Source: an uncultured Gammaproteobacteria bacterium
GTDB taxonomy: Bacteria; Pseudomonadota; Gammaproteobacteria; Steroidobacterales; XN24
DNA length: 64,000 bases
NCBI GenBank assembly: GCA_947259915.1
Contig: CAMYOC010000051.1
Coordinates: forward strand, 62,001 to 126,000
Direction: 5' to 3'
Within the stretch, counting starts at the first letter, position 1, and each line of letters opens with the position of its first letter. Of the stretch, positions 52,544 to 62,036 are shown piece by piece. The notes beneath the pieces are model-generated. The model made no database searches and was not told the origin of the DNA. It saw only the letters and a list, made by a program, of their open reading frames with translations. A program made the position numbers and the translations under genes.

Positions 52544-54937
52544 ATGAGCATTCTGGGCAGCCTTCGCGCCAGCCAATTGATTGGCAAGGTGGAATCTCTC
52601 GGCAGCGTCGACTCGCCTGAGGCCGGGAAGACCATCGAAAAGCTGCGTAAGACGGGCGCTCCGGCGATCCGCCGCATTATCGACTCGCTGGCCACCGCCG
52701 ATCGGCATGAAAGCGAGCTGCTGGTCGAGCTGCTCGCCGAAATTATTACCGATAAGAGTCTGCCCTACGTTACCAAGGCCCTCGCCAGCGAGAACCAGAA
52801 GACCGTCAAGAGCGTGGTCAGGGCTCTCGGCATGGGTCGTGGCTTCAATGCCAACCGTCTTGTGGACCAGTTGCAGAACGATGACGTCCCAAACCCAGCG
52901 CTGTGCGAGGCCCTTGCGGCGCAAAAGGATCGTCTCGACACCCAGCGCATCCTGACCCAGGCTTACAGCCTCGAGTCGGCCGACAAGGCAACCCTGTTCC
53001 GTATCGTCGCGCAGTCCGCCACCGAGAAGGATGTGCCTGAGTTGATCAGCCGTCTCGGCGGCAAGGACGTCGTTGCCAAGGCACACCTGATCGACATGCT
53101 GTCCCGTTTCGACCGGCCCGATGTCCACGCCGCGCTGGAGTCTCAGCTCGAGGACTCCAGCAAGCTGATCCGCCAGGCGGCGATCAACGCGATCGGCAAG
53201 ATGGACGCGAAGCCCAATATCGAGGTGCTGATCAAGCTGCTCTGCGATCCGGACCTGGATGTGCAGAACAAGGCGGTGGAGATCATCTGCCGGATCAATC
53301 ATCCGGACACGGTCAAGCATCTCGTGGTGGCGCTGAAGGACGAATCCGAATATACGCGGCGCGCCGCCGTCGAGGTGCTCAACGAGATCGGCGACGCGCG
53401 CTCGATAAAGGACCTGCTTGCGGTACTCGGCGACGACGACTGGTGGGTGCGCGCGCGCGCGACCGACGCGCTGGCCAAGATCGGCGGCCCCAAGGTGGTC
53501 AGCGCAGTGCTGGAGCTGATCAACGACAAGGACGAAGAGGTCCGCCGCGCCGCAATCGAGATCCTCAACAGCACCAAGGACGAGCGCGCGGTCAAGACGC
53601 TGATCCAGGCTACGCTTGACGAGGACTGGTGGGTCCGGGAGCGCGCGGCCGATGCGCTGGCGTCGATCGGCGATACCCGCGCCCTGCCGGCCCTGACCAA
53701 GATGTTAGCCGGAGACGCCCGCTCGATCCCGAGCGCAGTGCGCGGCATCGCCAAACTCGGCGGTGCGAAACAAGTCAACAAGCTGCAGGAATTGTTGCTC
53801 AGACCCGAGCGTGAGGTCCAGATCGAGGCGATCAACGCCCTTGCCCGGCTGGCTGATACGGAAAACGGCATGGATGTGCGCGATCGTATCGCCAAACTCA
53901 GCGAGAGCCCGGACAAGTCGGTGCGGGCCACCGCCGCGGCCGCGATCAAGGCCATCGATCAACGCCTGTCCCCGTCGCAGATCCAGGCGGCCGCCAAAGC
54001 GGAGCGCTTTGCTGAGCCAGACCACACGATGCTGGTGGAGGACGAACAGATCGAGGCCATCGTGCGTAGCGAGAGCGCAGCGCCGGAGCAGCTCGACATC
54101 ACTGCGCTGCAGCCCGGCGATATCATCGAAGGTCGCTACAAGTACGTGAAGAAGATCGGCAAAGGCGCCTTCGGCACAGTGCTGCTGGTCAGCGACGAGG
54201 TGGTGGAGGAGAACCTGATCCTCAAGTTCCTCAATCCCAACGTCGCCTCCGACGAAGAGATGATGAAGCGCTTCGTCCACGAACTGCGCTATTCACGCAA
54301 GATCACCCACAAGAACGTGATCCGCATTTACGATTTTCTGCACATGGGCGGGCTCTACGCCATCTCGATGGAATATTTCCCGTCGCACACGCTGGGCGAT
54401 GAGATCAAGGATGAACAGCCGGTGCCGGTCGAGAAAGCAGTCGGTTTCGGCTGCGATATCGCGACCGGCATGCAGGTCGCACATCTGGCCGGCATCGTGC
54501 ATCGCGATCTGAAGCCCGCCAACATCCTGATCAATGATGAGGGACTGCTGAAGATCGTCGACTTCGGCGTGGCCGCGGCGCGCAGCAGCGGTGATACGCA
54601 ACTCACCAAGACCGGTTACGTCATCGGCTCACCCAAATACATGGCGCCGGAGCAGATCCTCGGCAAGCCGGTCGATGAAAAGGCCGACGTCTACAGCCTC
54701 GGGGTGATCATGTATGAGCTGCTCACCGGTGTCCCTCCGTATACGCGCGGTGATCACATGTCGGTGATGTATCAGCACGTCCAGGGCAAGGCCAGGGCGC
54801 CCGAGGAGATCAATCCCACGCTGCCGTCGGGGCTCACCGATATCATCAAATCGTGCATGGCCGTAGACAAGGCGAAGCGCTTCTCTTCCATGGTCCAGTT
54901 GCACGAAGCGATGGCCGAATACCTGCCCTCAGAGTAA
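52544..54937 (+). CDS. HEAT-repeat serine/threonine protein kinase
   Basis: This 797-residue fusion has about 480 residues of HEAT-type helical repeats, a short linker, and a C-terminal Hanks-type kinase (about 525-797). Kinase residues are all present: GKGAFGTVLLV, Lys in LILKFLN, Glu in FVHELRYSRKI, HRDLKPANILI, VDFGVAAA and MAPEQILGKP, so it should be active. Two long repeats, DDDWWVRARATDALAKIG and DEDWWVRERAADALASIG, lie about 62 residues apart. There is no membrane helix, so it is cytoplasmic. Nine bases later come two PilT-type ATPase genes, suggesting it controls or scaffolds type IV pilus retraction. The 254-bp gap before it should hold the promoter. I know of no studied member. Confidence 0.92.
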   Translation: MSILGSLRASQLIGKVESLGSVDSPEAGKTIEKLRKTGAPAIRRIIDSLATADRHESELLVELLAEIITDKSLPYVTKALASENQKTVKSVVRALGMGRGFNANRLVDQLQNDDVPNPALCEALAAQKDRLDTQRILTQAYSLESADKATLFRIVAQSATEKDVPELISRLGGKDVVAKAHLIDMLSRFDRPDVHAALESQLEDSSKLIRQAAINAIGKMDAKPNIEVLIKLLCDPDLDVQNKAVEIICRINHPDTVKHLVVALKDESEYTRRAAVEVLNEIGDARSIKDLLAVLGDDDWWVRARATDALAKIGGPKVVSAVLELINDKDEEVRRAAIEILNSTKDERAVKTLIQATLDEDWWVRERAADALASIGDTRALPALTKMLAGDARSIPSAVRGIAKLGGAKQVNKLQELLLRPEREVQIEAINALARLADTENGMDVRDRIAKLSESPDKSVRATAAAAIKAIDQRLSPSQIQAAAKAERFAEPDHTMLVEDEQIEAIVRSESAAPEQLDITALQPGDIIEGRYKYVKKIGKGAFGTVLLVSDEVVEENLILKFLNPNVASDEEMMKRFVHELRYSRKITHKNVIRIYDFLHMGGLYAISMEYFPSHTLGDEIKDEQPVPVEKAVGFGCDIATGMQVAHLAGIVHRDLKPANILINDEGLLKIVDFGVAAARSSGDTQLTKTGYVIGSPKYMAPEQILGKPVDEKADVYSLGVIMYELLTGVPPYTRGDHMSVMYQHVQGKARAPEEINPTLPSGLTDIIKSCMAVDKAKRFSSMVQLHEAMAEYLPSE

Positions 54938-54946
54938 GCTGGCGAC

Positions 54947-56035
54947 ATGGCGCGCATCGATTCATTCCTCAAGCTGGGTCTGGCCCAGGGCTGCTCGGAC
55001 ATCCATCTTGCGGTCGGCGTTCCGCCGATGCTGCGGCTGCGCGGCGATCTCATGCCGATCAAGTTCCGCGAGCTCTCTGATACCGAACTGGAGGGATACG
55101 TCGCGGAGATCATGACGGAATCCCAGCAGGAGCATTTCAACAGCGGGCGCGATCTGGACTTCGCTTATATGTCGACCGATGGCGGTCGCTTCCGCGTCAA
55201 TCTGTTCCGCAAAGAGACCGGCGTCGGCGCAGTATTCCGTTTTATCCCGGAGGAGATCCCGAACATCGAGGCGCTCGGACTCCCCGAGGTGGTCAAGGAA
55301 TTGTGTGACCACCACCAGGGCATGTTGCTGGTCACCGGCGCGACCGGGACCGGCAAGTCCACGACGCTGGCGGCGATGCTGGACAATATCAACACTCACC
55401 GCGCGCTCAATATCATCAGCCTCGAGGACCCGATCGAGTTTGTCCATCACAGCCGCAAGTCGCAGATCGTGCAGCGAGAATACGGCACCCATTTCTCGAC
55501 CTTCGCCGATGCCGTGCGCGCCGCCATGCGCCAGGATCCCGACGTGATCCTGGTCGGCGAGATGCGCGATACCGAGACCATCCGCATGGCCATGACCGCC
55601 GCCGAGACCGGGCACCTGGTCCTCGGAACCCTGCATACCACGAGCGCGGTGAAGACGCTGGACCGGATCATCGATGCCCTGCCCGCCGCCGAACGGGGCC
55701 AGGCCAAGACCTTCCTCGCCCACAGCCTCAACGGCGTCATCACCCAGGTGCTGACCAAGACCGCAGATGGCCGCGGCCGCAGGGCGGTGTTCGAGGTGAT
55801 GTTGCACAACAAGGCGGTCTCCAAGCTGATCCTGTCCGATCAGGTGCACCTGATCCCGTCTCAGTTACAGACCGGCAAGGCCGAGGGCATGCAGCTGATG
55901 GATCAGGGTTTGCTGGACGCGATCCAAGCCAAGGAAATCGATCCGGATGACGCCTATCGTTTTGCCGCGGACAAGAAGAAGTTCACCCGTTTCGTGACCG
56001 ATACCAGCATCCTGCCCAAGCTGGATATGGACTGA
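54947..56035 (+). CDS. PilT-family type IV pilus retraction ATPase
   Basis: The 362-residue hexameric ATPase has the N-terminal PAS-like domain (GCSDIHLAVGVPPMLRLRGD) and a RecA-like core. That core has Walker A VTGATGTGKSTTLAAML, Asp box IISLEDPIEFVH, Walker B DPDVILVGEMRDTETI and His box GHLVLGTLHTTSA. The C-terminal AIRNLIRE motif of standard PilT is replaced by AVSKLILS, so the protein is a divergent PilT or PilU. It follows the kinase gene by nine bases, with no other pilus gene in sight. Confidence 0.92.
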   Translation: MARIDSFLKLGLAQGCSDIHLAVGVPPMLRLRGDLMPIKFRELSDTELEGYVAEIMTESQQEHFNSGRDLDFAYMSTDGGRFRVNLFRKETGVGAVFRFIPEEIPNIEALGLPEVVKELCDHHQGMLLVTGATGTGKSTTLAAMLDNINTHRALNIISLEDPIEFVHHSRKSQIVQREYGTHFSTFADAVRAAMRQDPDVILVGEMRDTETIRMAMTAAETGHLVLGTLHTTSAVKTLDRIIDALPAAERGQAKTFLAHSLNGVITQVLTKTADGRGRRAVFEVMLHNKAVSKLILSDQVHLIPSQLQTGKAEGMQLMDQGLLDAIQAKEIDPDDAYRFAADKKKFTRFVTDTSILPKLDMD

Positions 56036-56072
56036 TGACGCACGCCGCAAGACAGACCGGAGGTAAGCCCGC

Positions 56073-57134
56073 GTGACCCTGCTCGACGAACTGCTGATGC
56101 AGCTGGTACGGCGCAACGGTTCTGACCTGCATCTGATCGCCGGCGATCCGCCACGGATGCGGATCAACGGTGAACTGATGAGCGTGCGCGACAGCCCGCT
56201 GGAACCGGACAAGTTACAGCAAGAGCTCGGGCAGATCGTGCCGCCTGCTGCGACCACCGCCCTGAATAAGCATGACCAGGCCGACTTCGCCCATGAGGTA
56301 GAGGACCTGGCTCGTTTCAGGGTTAACGTATTCCGTCATCTGGGCGGTCTCGGCGCCATCATGCGGGCGATCCCGACCACGGCCAAGACGATCGAGGAAC
56401 TGGGGCTGCCGGAAGTTTTCTCCCGTCTGTGCAAGGAGACATCGGGTCTGATCCTGGTCACCGGCAAGACCGGTTCGGGCAAATCGACCACGCTCGCGGC
56501 GATGCTGGATGACATCAACCGACGCATGAAGGGCCATATCCTCACCATCGAGGATCCGATCGAGTTCGTCCATCCGCGGCGCAATTGCCTGGTCAGCCAA
56601 CGCGAGGTCGGCCTGCACTGCAACAGCTTCTCCGATGCCCTGCATTCTGCCTTGCGCGAGGATCCGGACGTGATCCTGGTCGGCGAGTTGCGCGATCTCG
56701 AGACCATGAGTACTGCGATTACGGCGGCCGAGATGGGCATCCTGGTCATGGGCACCCTGCACACCAACGGCGCCGCGCAAACGGTGGACCGCGTCGTCAA
56801 TGCATTCCCCGCGGAACGTCAGTCCCATATCCGCACCATGTTGTCGACCTCGCTGCGCGGCGTCATCTCGCAGCAACTTTGCAGGAACAAGACCGGCGAC
56901 GGGCGCGTGCCGGCCTTCGAGGTGATGATCAACACCCCCGCGGTCAGCAACCTGCTACGCCAAGGCAAGCTGGATCAGCTCGAGAGCGCGATGCAGTCCG
57001 GCGCGAAAGTCGGCATGGTGGCCATGGATGGCGCCCTGCAGAGCCTGCTCAATCGGCGCTTTATCAGCGGTCGCGAAGCCTACGAGCGCGCCATTTCCAA
57101 GGACCGCTTCCGCCAGCACGCCGAAGAGACCTGA
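56073..57134 (+). CDS. Second PilT-family ATPase
   Basis: The 353-residue paralogue of the previous gene product has NGSDLHLIAGDPPRMRINGE, Walker A VTGKTGSGKSTTLAAML, LTIEDPIEFVHPRRNC, DPDVILVGELRDLETM and MGILVMGTLHTNGA. In place of AIRNLIRE it reads AVSNLLRQ. The start is GTG at 56073, supported by GGAGGT eight bases before. The two ATPases are clearly different in sequence, so they are old paralogues and may form separate or mixed hexamers as PilT and PilU do. The unit ends before the metG promoter. Confidence 0.92.
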   Translation: MTLLDELLMQLVRRNGSDLHLIAGDPPRMRINGELMSVRDSPLEPDKLQQELGQIVPPAATTALNKHDQADFAHEVEDLARFRVNVFRHLGGLGAIMRAIPTTAKTIEELGLPEVFSRLCKETSGLILVTGKTGSGKSTTLAAMLDDINRRMKGHILTIEDPIEFVHPRRNCLVSQREVGLHCNSFSDALHSALREDPDVILVGELRDLETMSTAITAAEMGILVMGTLHTNGAAQTVDRVVNAFPAERQSHIRTMLSTSLRGVISQQLCRNKTGDGRVPAFEVMINTPAVSNLLRQGKLDQLESAMQSGAKVGMVAMDGALQSLLNRRFISGREAYERAISKDRFRQHAEET

Positions 57135-57178
57135 ATCGCCGCAGTGGCCTGGTGATGCCTGTGTCGGGCCGGGCCCTG

Positions 57179-57187
57179 TGCGATAAT
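57179..57187 (+). promoter_or_regulatory. Probable extended -10 of metG
   Basis: TGCGATAAT is an extended -10 (TG, then GATAAT) 30 bases before the metG ATG in the 82-bp gap after the second PilT gene. No clear -35 is seen. It suggests that metG is transcribed apart from the kinase-PilT genes. Confidence 0.4.
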
Positions 57188-57216
57188 GCTGCGTCGCCCG
57201 CAGCCGATCCCGTAGC

Positions 57217-59235
57217 ATGACCGACAGCCGTCGTATCCTCGTCACCGCCGCCCTGCCCTATGCCAATGGCCTGGCCCATATGGGGCATCTGGTGGAGTAC
57301 ATCCAGACCGACATCTGGGTGCGCTTCCAGCGCATGCTCGGCAACGATTGCCTGTTCGTCTGCGCCAGCGATGCCCATGGCACGCCGATCATGATCCGCG
57401 CGCGCAAGGACGGGATCCCGGCGGAAGAGATCATCGAACACTACCACCGACGCTTCCAGGAAGATTTCGCCGCCTTCCACATCCGCTTCGACAATTTTGG
57501 CAGCACCCATTCGAGCGAGAATCGGGAGCTGGTCAACCTGATCTACGGGCGCCTGCAGAGCGGTGGGCATTTGCAGAGCCGGACCATCCGCCAGGCCTAT
57601 GACGAAAAGGAAGGCATGTTCCTGCCCGACCGTTTCGTGCGCGGCACCTGTCCTCGCTGCGGCGCGACCGATCAATATGGAGACAGCTGCGAGTCCTGCG
57701 GCGCGACCTATGCGCCGTCGGAACTGGTGGACCCGATTTCGGTCTTGTCCGGCACCCGCCCGGTGGAACGGGAGTCCGAGCATCTGTTCTTCCGTCTCAG
57801 CGAGTTCGAGGATGAGCTGCGCAGCTGGGCCTCGGGCGGCGCGCTACAGGACAGCGTGCGCAAGAAACTTGATGAGTGGTTCGAGACGGGTCTGCAGGAT
57901 TGGGACATCAGCCGCGACGCCCCCTACTTCGGCTTCGAAATCCCGGACCTTCCGGGCAAGTACTTCTACGTCTGGCTGGATGCCCCGGTCGGATACATGG
58001 CGAGCCTGTTGAACCTGGCCCGCCGCCGCGACGACATCGATTTCGAGTCATACTGGACACCAGACAGCGATGCCGAGCTGTATCACTTCATCGGCAAGGA
58101 CATCGTCTATTTCCACGCGCTGTTCTGGCCGGGGGTGCTGCAGGCGGCAGGCTTCCGCGTGCCGAGCGCTGTGTTCGCCCACGGCTTCCTCACCGTCAAC
58201 GGCGAGAAGATGTCCAAGTCGCGCGGCACGTTTATCACCGCCGAGACCTATCTGCAGCATCTGGAGCCCCAGTGCCTGCGTTATTACTACGCGTCCAAAC
58301 TCGGCCCGGGCGTCGAGGATATAGACCTCAACCTGGACGATTTCGTGCTCAAGGTAAATGCCGATCTGGTGGGCAAGGTCGTCAACATCGCCAGCCGCTG
58401 CGCCGGCTTTATCACACGCCTTGCCGACGGCCACATGTCCGCTGCCCTGCCAGAGCCCGCGCTGCATGATCAGTTCGTCGCCGGCGCGGTGCAGGTGGCA
58501 GAGTCCTATGAGACCCGACACTTTAGCCGCGCGATGCGTCAGATCATGGCGCTGGCCGACAGGGCCAACCAGTACATCGACCAGCACAAGCCCTGGCTGA
58601 TGGCAAAAGAGGACGGACGCGAGACCGAGGTGCAAGCGGTGTGCACTCAGGGGCTGAATGCGTTCCGCGCTCTGGTCATCATGCTCAAGCCGGTGCTGCC
58701 GGGACTGGCCCGGGCCGCCGAGCGCTTTCTCGGCGAAAACGAGTGGCGCTGGACAGATATCGAACAACCGCTGCTCGGCCGCCGTATCGAGAAGTTCAAA
58801 CCGTTGTTACAGCGCGTCGACCCCAAGGCGGTGGCAGCGATGCTCGAGGCCTCTCGCGCCACCATGGAGAACACCAGGCCGAGCACACCTTCCACCGAGG
58901 AACTCATGGACGAAATCACCATCGACGAATTCCGCCGCCTGGAGCTGCGGGTGGCGCGGGTCAGCAAGGCCGAGACTGTCGACGGCGCAGACAAGCTGCT
59001 GCGACTCACCCTTGATCTGGGCGACGGACAGCGCCAGGTGCTGGCCGGAATCCGCAGCGCCTATCAGCCCGAGTCGCTGGCCGATCGCCTGGTGGTCGTG
59101 GTGGCCAACCTGGAGCCGCGCAAGATGCGCTTCGGCACCTCGGAGGGCATGATCCTCGCCGCAGGACCGGGTGGCGAGGATATCTTCCTGTTGTCGCCGG
59201 ACAGCGGCGCGGTGCCGGGCATGCGCGTCAGCTGA
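57217..59235 (+). CDS. metG: Methionyl-tRNA synthetase
   Basis: MetG charges initiator and elongator tRNA-Met. The 672-residue class I enzyme has the HIGH site in [20 protein letters not shown]. The zinc knuckle is [19 protein letters not shown], and KMSKS lies in [12 protein letters not shown]. The C-terminal tRNA-binding dimerisation domain ([20 protein letters not shown]) is complete. In Pseudomonas and E. coli metG lies next to apbC; here three genes separate them. Confidence 0.98.
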   Translation: MTDSRRILVTAALPYANGLAHMGHLVEYIQTDIWVRFQRMLGNDCLFVCASDAHGTPIMIRARKDGIPAEEIIEHYHRRFQEDFAAFHIRFDNFGSTHSSENRELVNLIYGRLQSGGHLQSRTIRQAYDEKEGMFLPDRFVRGTCPRCGATDQYGDSCESCGATYAPSELVDPISVLSGTRPVERESEHLFFRLSEFEDELRSWASGGALQDSVRKKLDEWFETGLQDWDISRDAPYFGFEIPDLPGKYFYVWLDAPVGYMASLLNLARRRDDIDFESYWTPDSDAELYHFIGKDIVYFHALFWPGVLQAAGFRVPSAVFAHGFLTVNGEKMSKSRGTFITAETYLQHLEPQCLRYYYASKLGPGVEDIDLNLDDFVLKVNADLVGKVVNIASRCAGFITRLADGHMSAALPEPALHDQFVAGAVQVAESYETRHFSRAMRQIMALADRANQYIDQHKPWLMAKEDGRETEVQAVCTQGLNAFRALVIMLKPVLPGLARAAERFLGENEWRWTDIEQPLLGRRIEKFKPLLQRVDPKAVAAMLEASRATMENTRPSTPSTEELMDEITIDEFRRLELRVARVSKAETVDGADKLLRLTLDLGDGQRQVLAGIRSAYQPESLADRLVVVVANLEPRKMRFGTSEGMILAAGPGGEDIFLLSPDSGAVPGMRVS

Positions 59236-59242
59236 CGCGGGA

Positions 59243-59248
59243 TATAAT
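59243..59248 (+). promoter_or_regulatory. Probable -10 of the rsx operon
   Basis: A perfect TATAAT lies 8 bases after the metG stop and 66 bases before the rsxA ATG. No good -35 is visible upstream, inside the metG 3' end. Confidence 0.45.
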
Positions 59249-59313
59249 GCCGGTCCGCGGCGTTCGGGACCGCCTTGCGCCATTCGCCAGCGTGCTCAGA
59301 CCAGCAGACGACC

Positions 59314-59895
59314 ATGACCGAACTAGCGCTCATTCTTATCGCCACCGTACTGGTCAACAATTTCGTGTTGGTCAAGTTCCTTGGCCTGTGTCCGTTTATG
59401 GGCGTGTCGCGGAAACTGGAGACCGCGGCAGGCATGGCGCTGGCCACCACCTTCGTGCTGACCTTGTCCTCGGTCTGCAGCTACCTGGTGAACGCCTGGC
59501 TGCTGGCGCCGCTGGGTCTGGAATACCTGCGTACTATCGCCTTTATCCTGGTGATCGCGGCGCTGGTCCAGTTCACCGAGATGGTGGTGCAAAAAACCAG
59601 CCCGTTGCTATATCAGGTGCTGGGCATCTACCTGCCCCTGATCACGACCAATTGCGCGGTGCTGGGCGTCGCCCTGCTTAACATCCAGGAAGCGCACGGC
59701 TTCCTCGAGTCCATGGTCTATGGTCTGGGGGCGGCGCTCGGTTTCTCCCTGGTGCTGATCATGTTCGCCGGCGTCCGCGAACGTGTCGCCGTTGCTGACG
59801 TCCCGGCTCCGTTCCAGGGTGCCGCCATCGCCTTGATCACCGCCGGTCTGATGGCGCTGGGCTTTATGGGATTCGCCGGGCTGGTCAAGGGCTGA
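59314..59895 (+). CDS. rsxA: Rnf/Rsx electron transport complex subunit A
   Basis: RsxA is an integral membrane subunit of the Rsx/Rnf complex, which moves electrons between ferredoxin-like carriers and NAD(H) coupled to ion flow; in E. coli it keeps SoxR reduced. The 193-residue protein has six helices, with the family motifs [18 protein letters not shown] and [20 protein letters not shown]. Each holds a conserved Cys. The ATG at 59314 ([13 protein letters not shown]) replaces the ORF track start 13 codons before. Its stop overlaps rsxB by one base. Confidence 0.97.
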   Translation: MTELALILIATVLVNNFVLVKFLGLCPFMGVSRKLETAAGMALATTFVLTLSSVCSYLVNAWLLAPLGLEYLRTIAFILVIAALVQFTEMVVQKTSPLLYQVLGIYLPLITTNCAVLGVALLNIQEAHGFLESMVYGLGAALGFSLVLIMFAGVRERVAVADVPAPFQGAAIALITAGLMALGFMGFAGLVKG

Positions 59896-60473
59896 TGTTG
59901 ACCGCCATCATCGCCATCTCGGGTCTCGCTGCCGGCTTCGGCCTGCTGCTGGGATTCGCCGCGGTACGCTTCCGCAGCGAGGGCGACCCGGTGGTCGAGC
60001 GTATCGACTCGCTGTTACCGCAGACTCAATGCGCGCAATGCGGTTTCCCGGGCTGCAAGCCCTACGCCGAAGCGATCGTCGACGGCGCTGCCGATATCAA
60101 TCGTTGTCCGCCCGGCGGTGAGGCCACCATTCGCGCCCTCGCCGACCTGCTCGAACGGGATGCGAAGCCGCTCGATCCGGAACGGGGCGAAGAGCGGTTG
60201 CCGGCGCTGGCGGTAATCGACGAGGATCTGTGCATCGGCTGCACCCTGTGTATCCAGGCCTGTCCGGTAGACGCCATCCTTGGTGCCGCCAAACTGATGC
60301 ACACGGTCATCGCCAGCGAATGCACCGGCTGCGAGCTGTGCATCGAGCCGTGCCCGGTAGACTGCATCGAGATGGTGCCCGAGACGGTCACACTCGGCAC
60401 CTGGCGCTGGCCCAAACCGGGCGCAGACACGTCGGCTGTCATCGCTGCGTCGCCGAACCCGGCGAGCGCCTGA
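59895..60473 (+). CDS. rsxB: Rnf/Rsx electron transport complex subunit B
   Basis: RsxB is the membrane-anchored ferredoxin subunit. The 192-residue protein has an N-terminal helix ([20 protein letters not shown]). A 4Fe-4S motif ([17 protein letters not shown], with NRCPPGG) and two ferredoxin clusters follow, [16 protein letters not shown] and [16 protein letters not shown]. The gene is coupled to rsxA and followed three bases later by rsxC. Confidence 0.97.
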   Translation: MLTAIIAISGLAAGFGLLLGFAAVRFRSEGDPVVERIDSLLPQTQCAQCGFPGCKPYAEAIVDGAADINRCPPGGEATIRALADLLERDAKPLDPERGEERLPALAVIDEDLCIGCTLCIQACPVDAILGAAKLMHTVIASECTGCELCIEPCPVDCIEMVPETVTLGTWRWPKPGADTSAVIAASPNPASA

Positions 60474-60476
60474 GCG

Positions 60477-62036
60477 ATGGAGCCGGACCGCAGGCTGTGG
60501 CGTTTCCACGGCGGCTTGCATCTACCCGGTCATAAGCGGCTGTCCAACGTCGAGCCGCTCGACATCGTGCCGGTCCCGGCACGCCTGATCCATCCACTCG
60601 GACAACACGTCGGTATCCCGTCGGAACCTGTTGTCGAAGTCGGCGAGACAGTGCAGCGAGGCCAGCCGTTGAGCCGGGCCACTGGCTATATCTGCAGCCC
60701 GGTCCATGCGGGCAGCTCTGGCACGGTGGTCGCAATCGGCCCGCACCCGATCCCGCACCCCAGCGGTCTTGACGGGGATTGCATCATCATCGATACCGAT
60801 GGTCAGGACATGCCCTACGAGGGTTATCCGCCGCTGACCAACTATCGCACGCTGAACGGGCCTGCCTTGCGCGCGCGGGTCAGGGAATGCGGCATTGTCG
60901 GGCTGGGGGGCGCTGCCTTCCCCACCGCAGTCAAACTCAACGCTGGTGCCGGATTGCGCCTGCTTATCCTGAACGGAGCCGAATGCGAGCCTTACATCAG
61001 CTGCGACGACAGCCTGATGCGACATCGTGCCGCGGAGATTATCGCCGGCGCCCAGGTCTTGCTTCACGCCCTGGAGATCCGCGATTGCTGTATCGCCATC
61101 GAAGAAGACAAACCGGAGGCCTTTGCCAGTCTCGAGGCCGCCGTCAGGCGCGCCGACGATAACCGCATCGAGGTAGTACAGGTCCCCGCCGTCTACCCGG
61201 AAGGCGGGGAACGGCAGCTGATCCAGGTGCTCACCGGGGAGGAGGTCCCGGCAGCGGGCATCCCGGCGGATATCGGCATCCTGTGCCAGAACGTCGGCAC
61301 CGCGGCGGCGGTCGCGCGCGCGGTGCTCTACGGCGAACCGCTGATCTCCCGCGTCGTCACCGTCACCGGGCATGGAGTCACCCGTCCGCGCAACCTGGAG
61401 GTCCGTCTCGGCACGCCGCTGAACAAGGTGATCGATCACTGCGGTGGCTACACCGACGAGGCCAGACACCTGATCATGGGCGGGGCGATGATGGGATTCG
61501 CGCTGGCCACGGATGCCGTCCCGGTCATCAAGTCCACCAACTGTCTGCTGGTCGGTAGCGATGCGGATATAGCGCCGCGCCAGCCGGCCTCGGCCTGTAT
61601 CCGCTGCGGCGAGTGCGCGCAGGTCTGTCCGGCGCAGTTATTGCCTCAGCAGCTCTACTGGCACGCGCGGGCCGATGAATTCGACAAGCTGGATCCGTAC
61701 CATCTTTTCGGCTGTATCGAGTGCGGCTGTTGCGACGTGGTCTGCCCAAGCCAGATCCCGCTGACGCAGTATTTCCGCTATGCCAAGACCGAGATCTGGG
61801 CCCGGGAACGCGAGCGCCGGCAATCGGATCATGCCCGCGAACGGTTCGAGACTCGCAATCAGCGGATCGAGCGTGCCGAGAGCGAACGCCAGCGTCGCCT
61901 TGAGGCCAAGACCCGAGCGCTGAAACAGACCCGATCGAGCGCGGCCAGCAAGGCCGTGATCGACGAGGTGATGGCGCGGGTCAGGGCAAAAAAGGCGGCG
62001 GACGAGCGCGACGCGGAAAACGGGGACGGCGGATAG
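60477..62036 (+). CDS. rsxC: Rnf/Rsx electron transport complex subunit C
   Basis: RsxC is the peripheral subunit that binds flavin and NADH. The 519-residue protein has the GLGGAAFPTAVKLN and LNGAECEPYISCDD regions for nucleotide and flavin. Two 4Fe-4S clusters lie in CIRCGECAQVCPAQLLPQ and CIECGCCDVVCPSQIPL. A charged coiled tail of about 90 residues ends in Ala/Lys-rich helices. The long repeats seen in E. coli RsxC are absent. Confidence 0.97.
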   Translation: MEPDRRLWRFHGGLHLPGHKRLSNVEPLDIVPVPARLIHPLGQHVGIPSEPVVEVGETVQRGQPLSRATGYICSPVHAGSSGTVVAIGPHPIPHPSGLDGDCIIIDTDGQDMPYEGYPPLTNYRTLNGPALRARVRECGIVGLGGAAFPTAVKLNAGAGLRLLILNGAECEPYISCDDSLMRHRAAEIIAGAQVLLHALEIRDCCIAIEEDKPEAFASLEAAVRRADDNRIEVVQVPAVYPEGGERQLIQVLTGEEVPAAGIPADIGILCQNVGTAAAVARAVLYGEPLISRVVTVTGHGVTRPRNLEVRLGTPLNKVIDHCGGYTDEARHLIMGGAMMGFALATDAVPVIKSTNCLLVGSDADIAPRQPASACIRCGECAQVCPAQLLPQQLYWHARADEFDKLDPYHLFGCIECGCCDVVCPSQIPLTQYFRYAKTEIWARERERRQSDHARERFETRNQRIERAESERQRRLEAKTRALKQTRSSAASKAVIDEVMARVRAKKAADERDAENGDGG

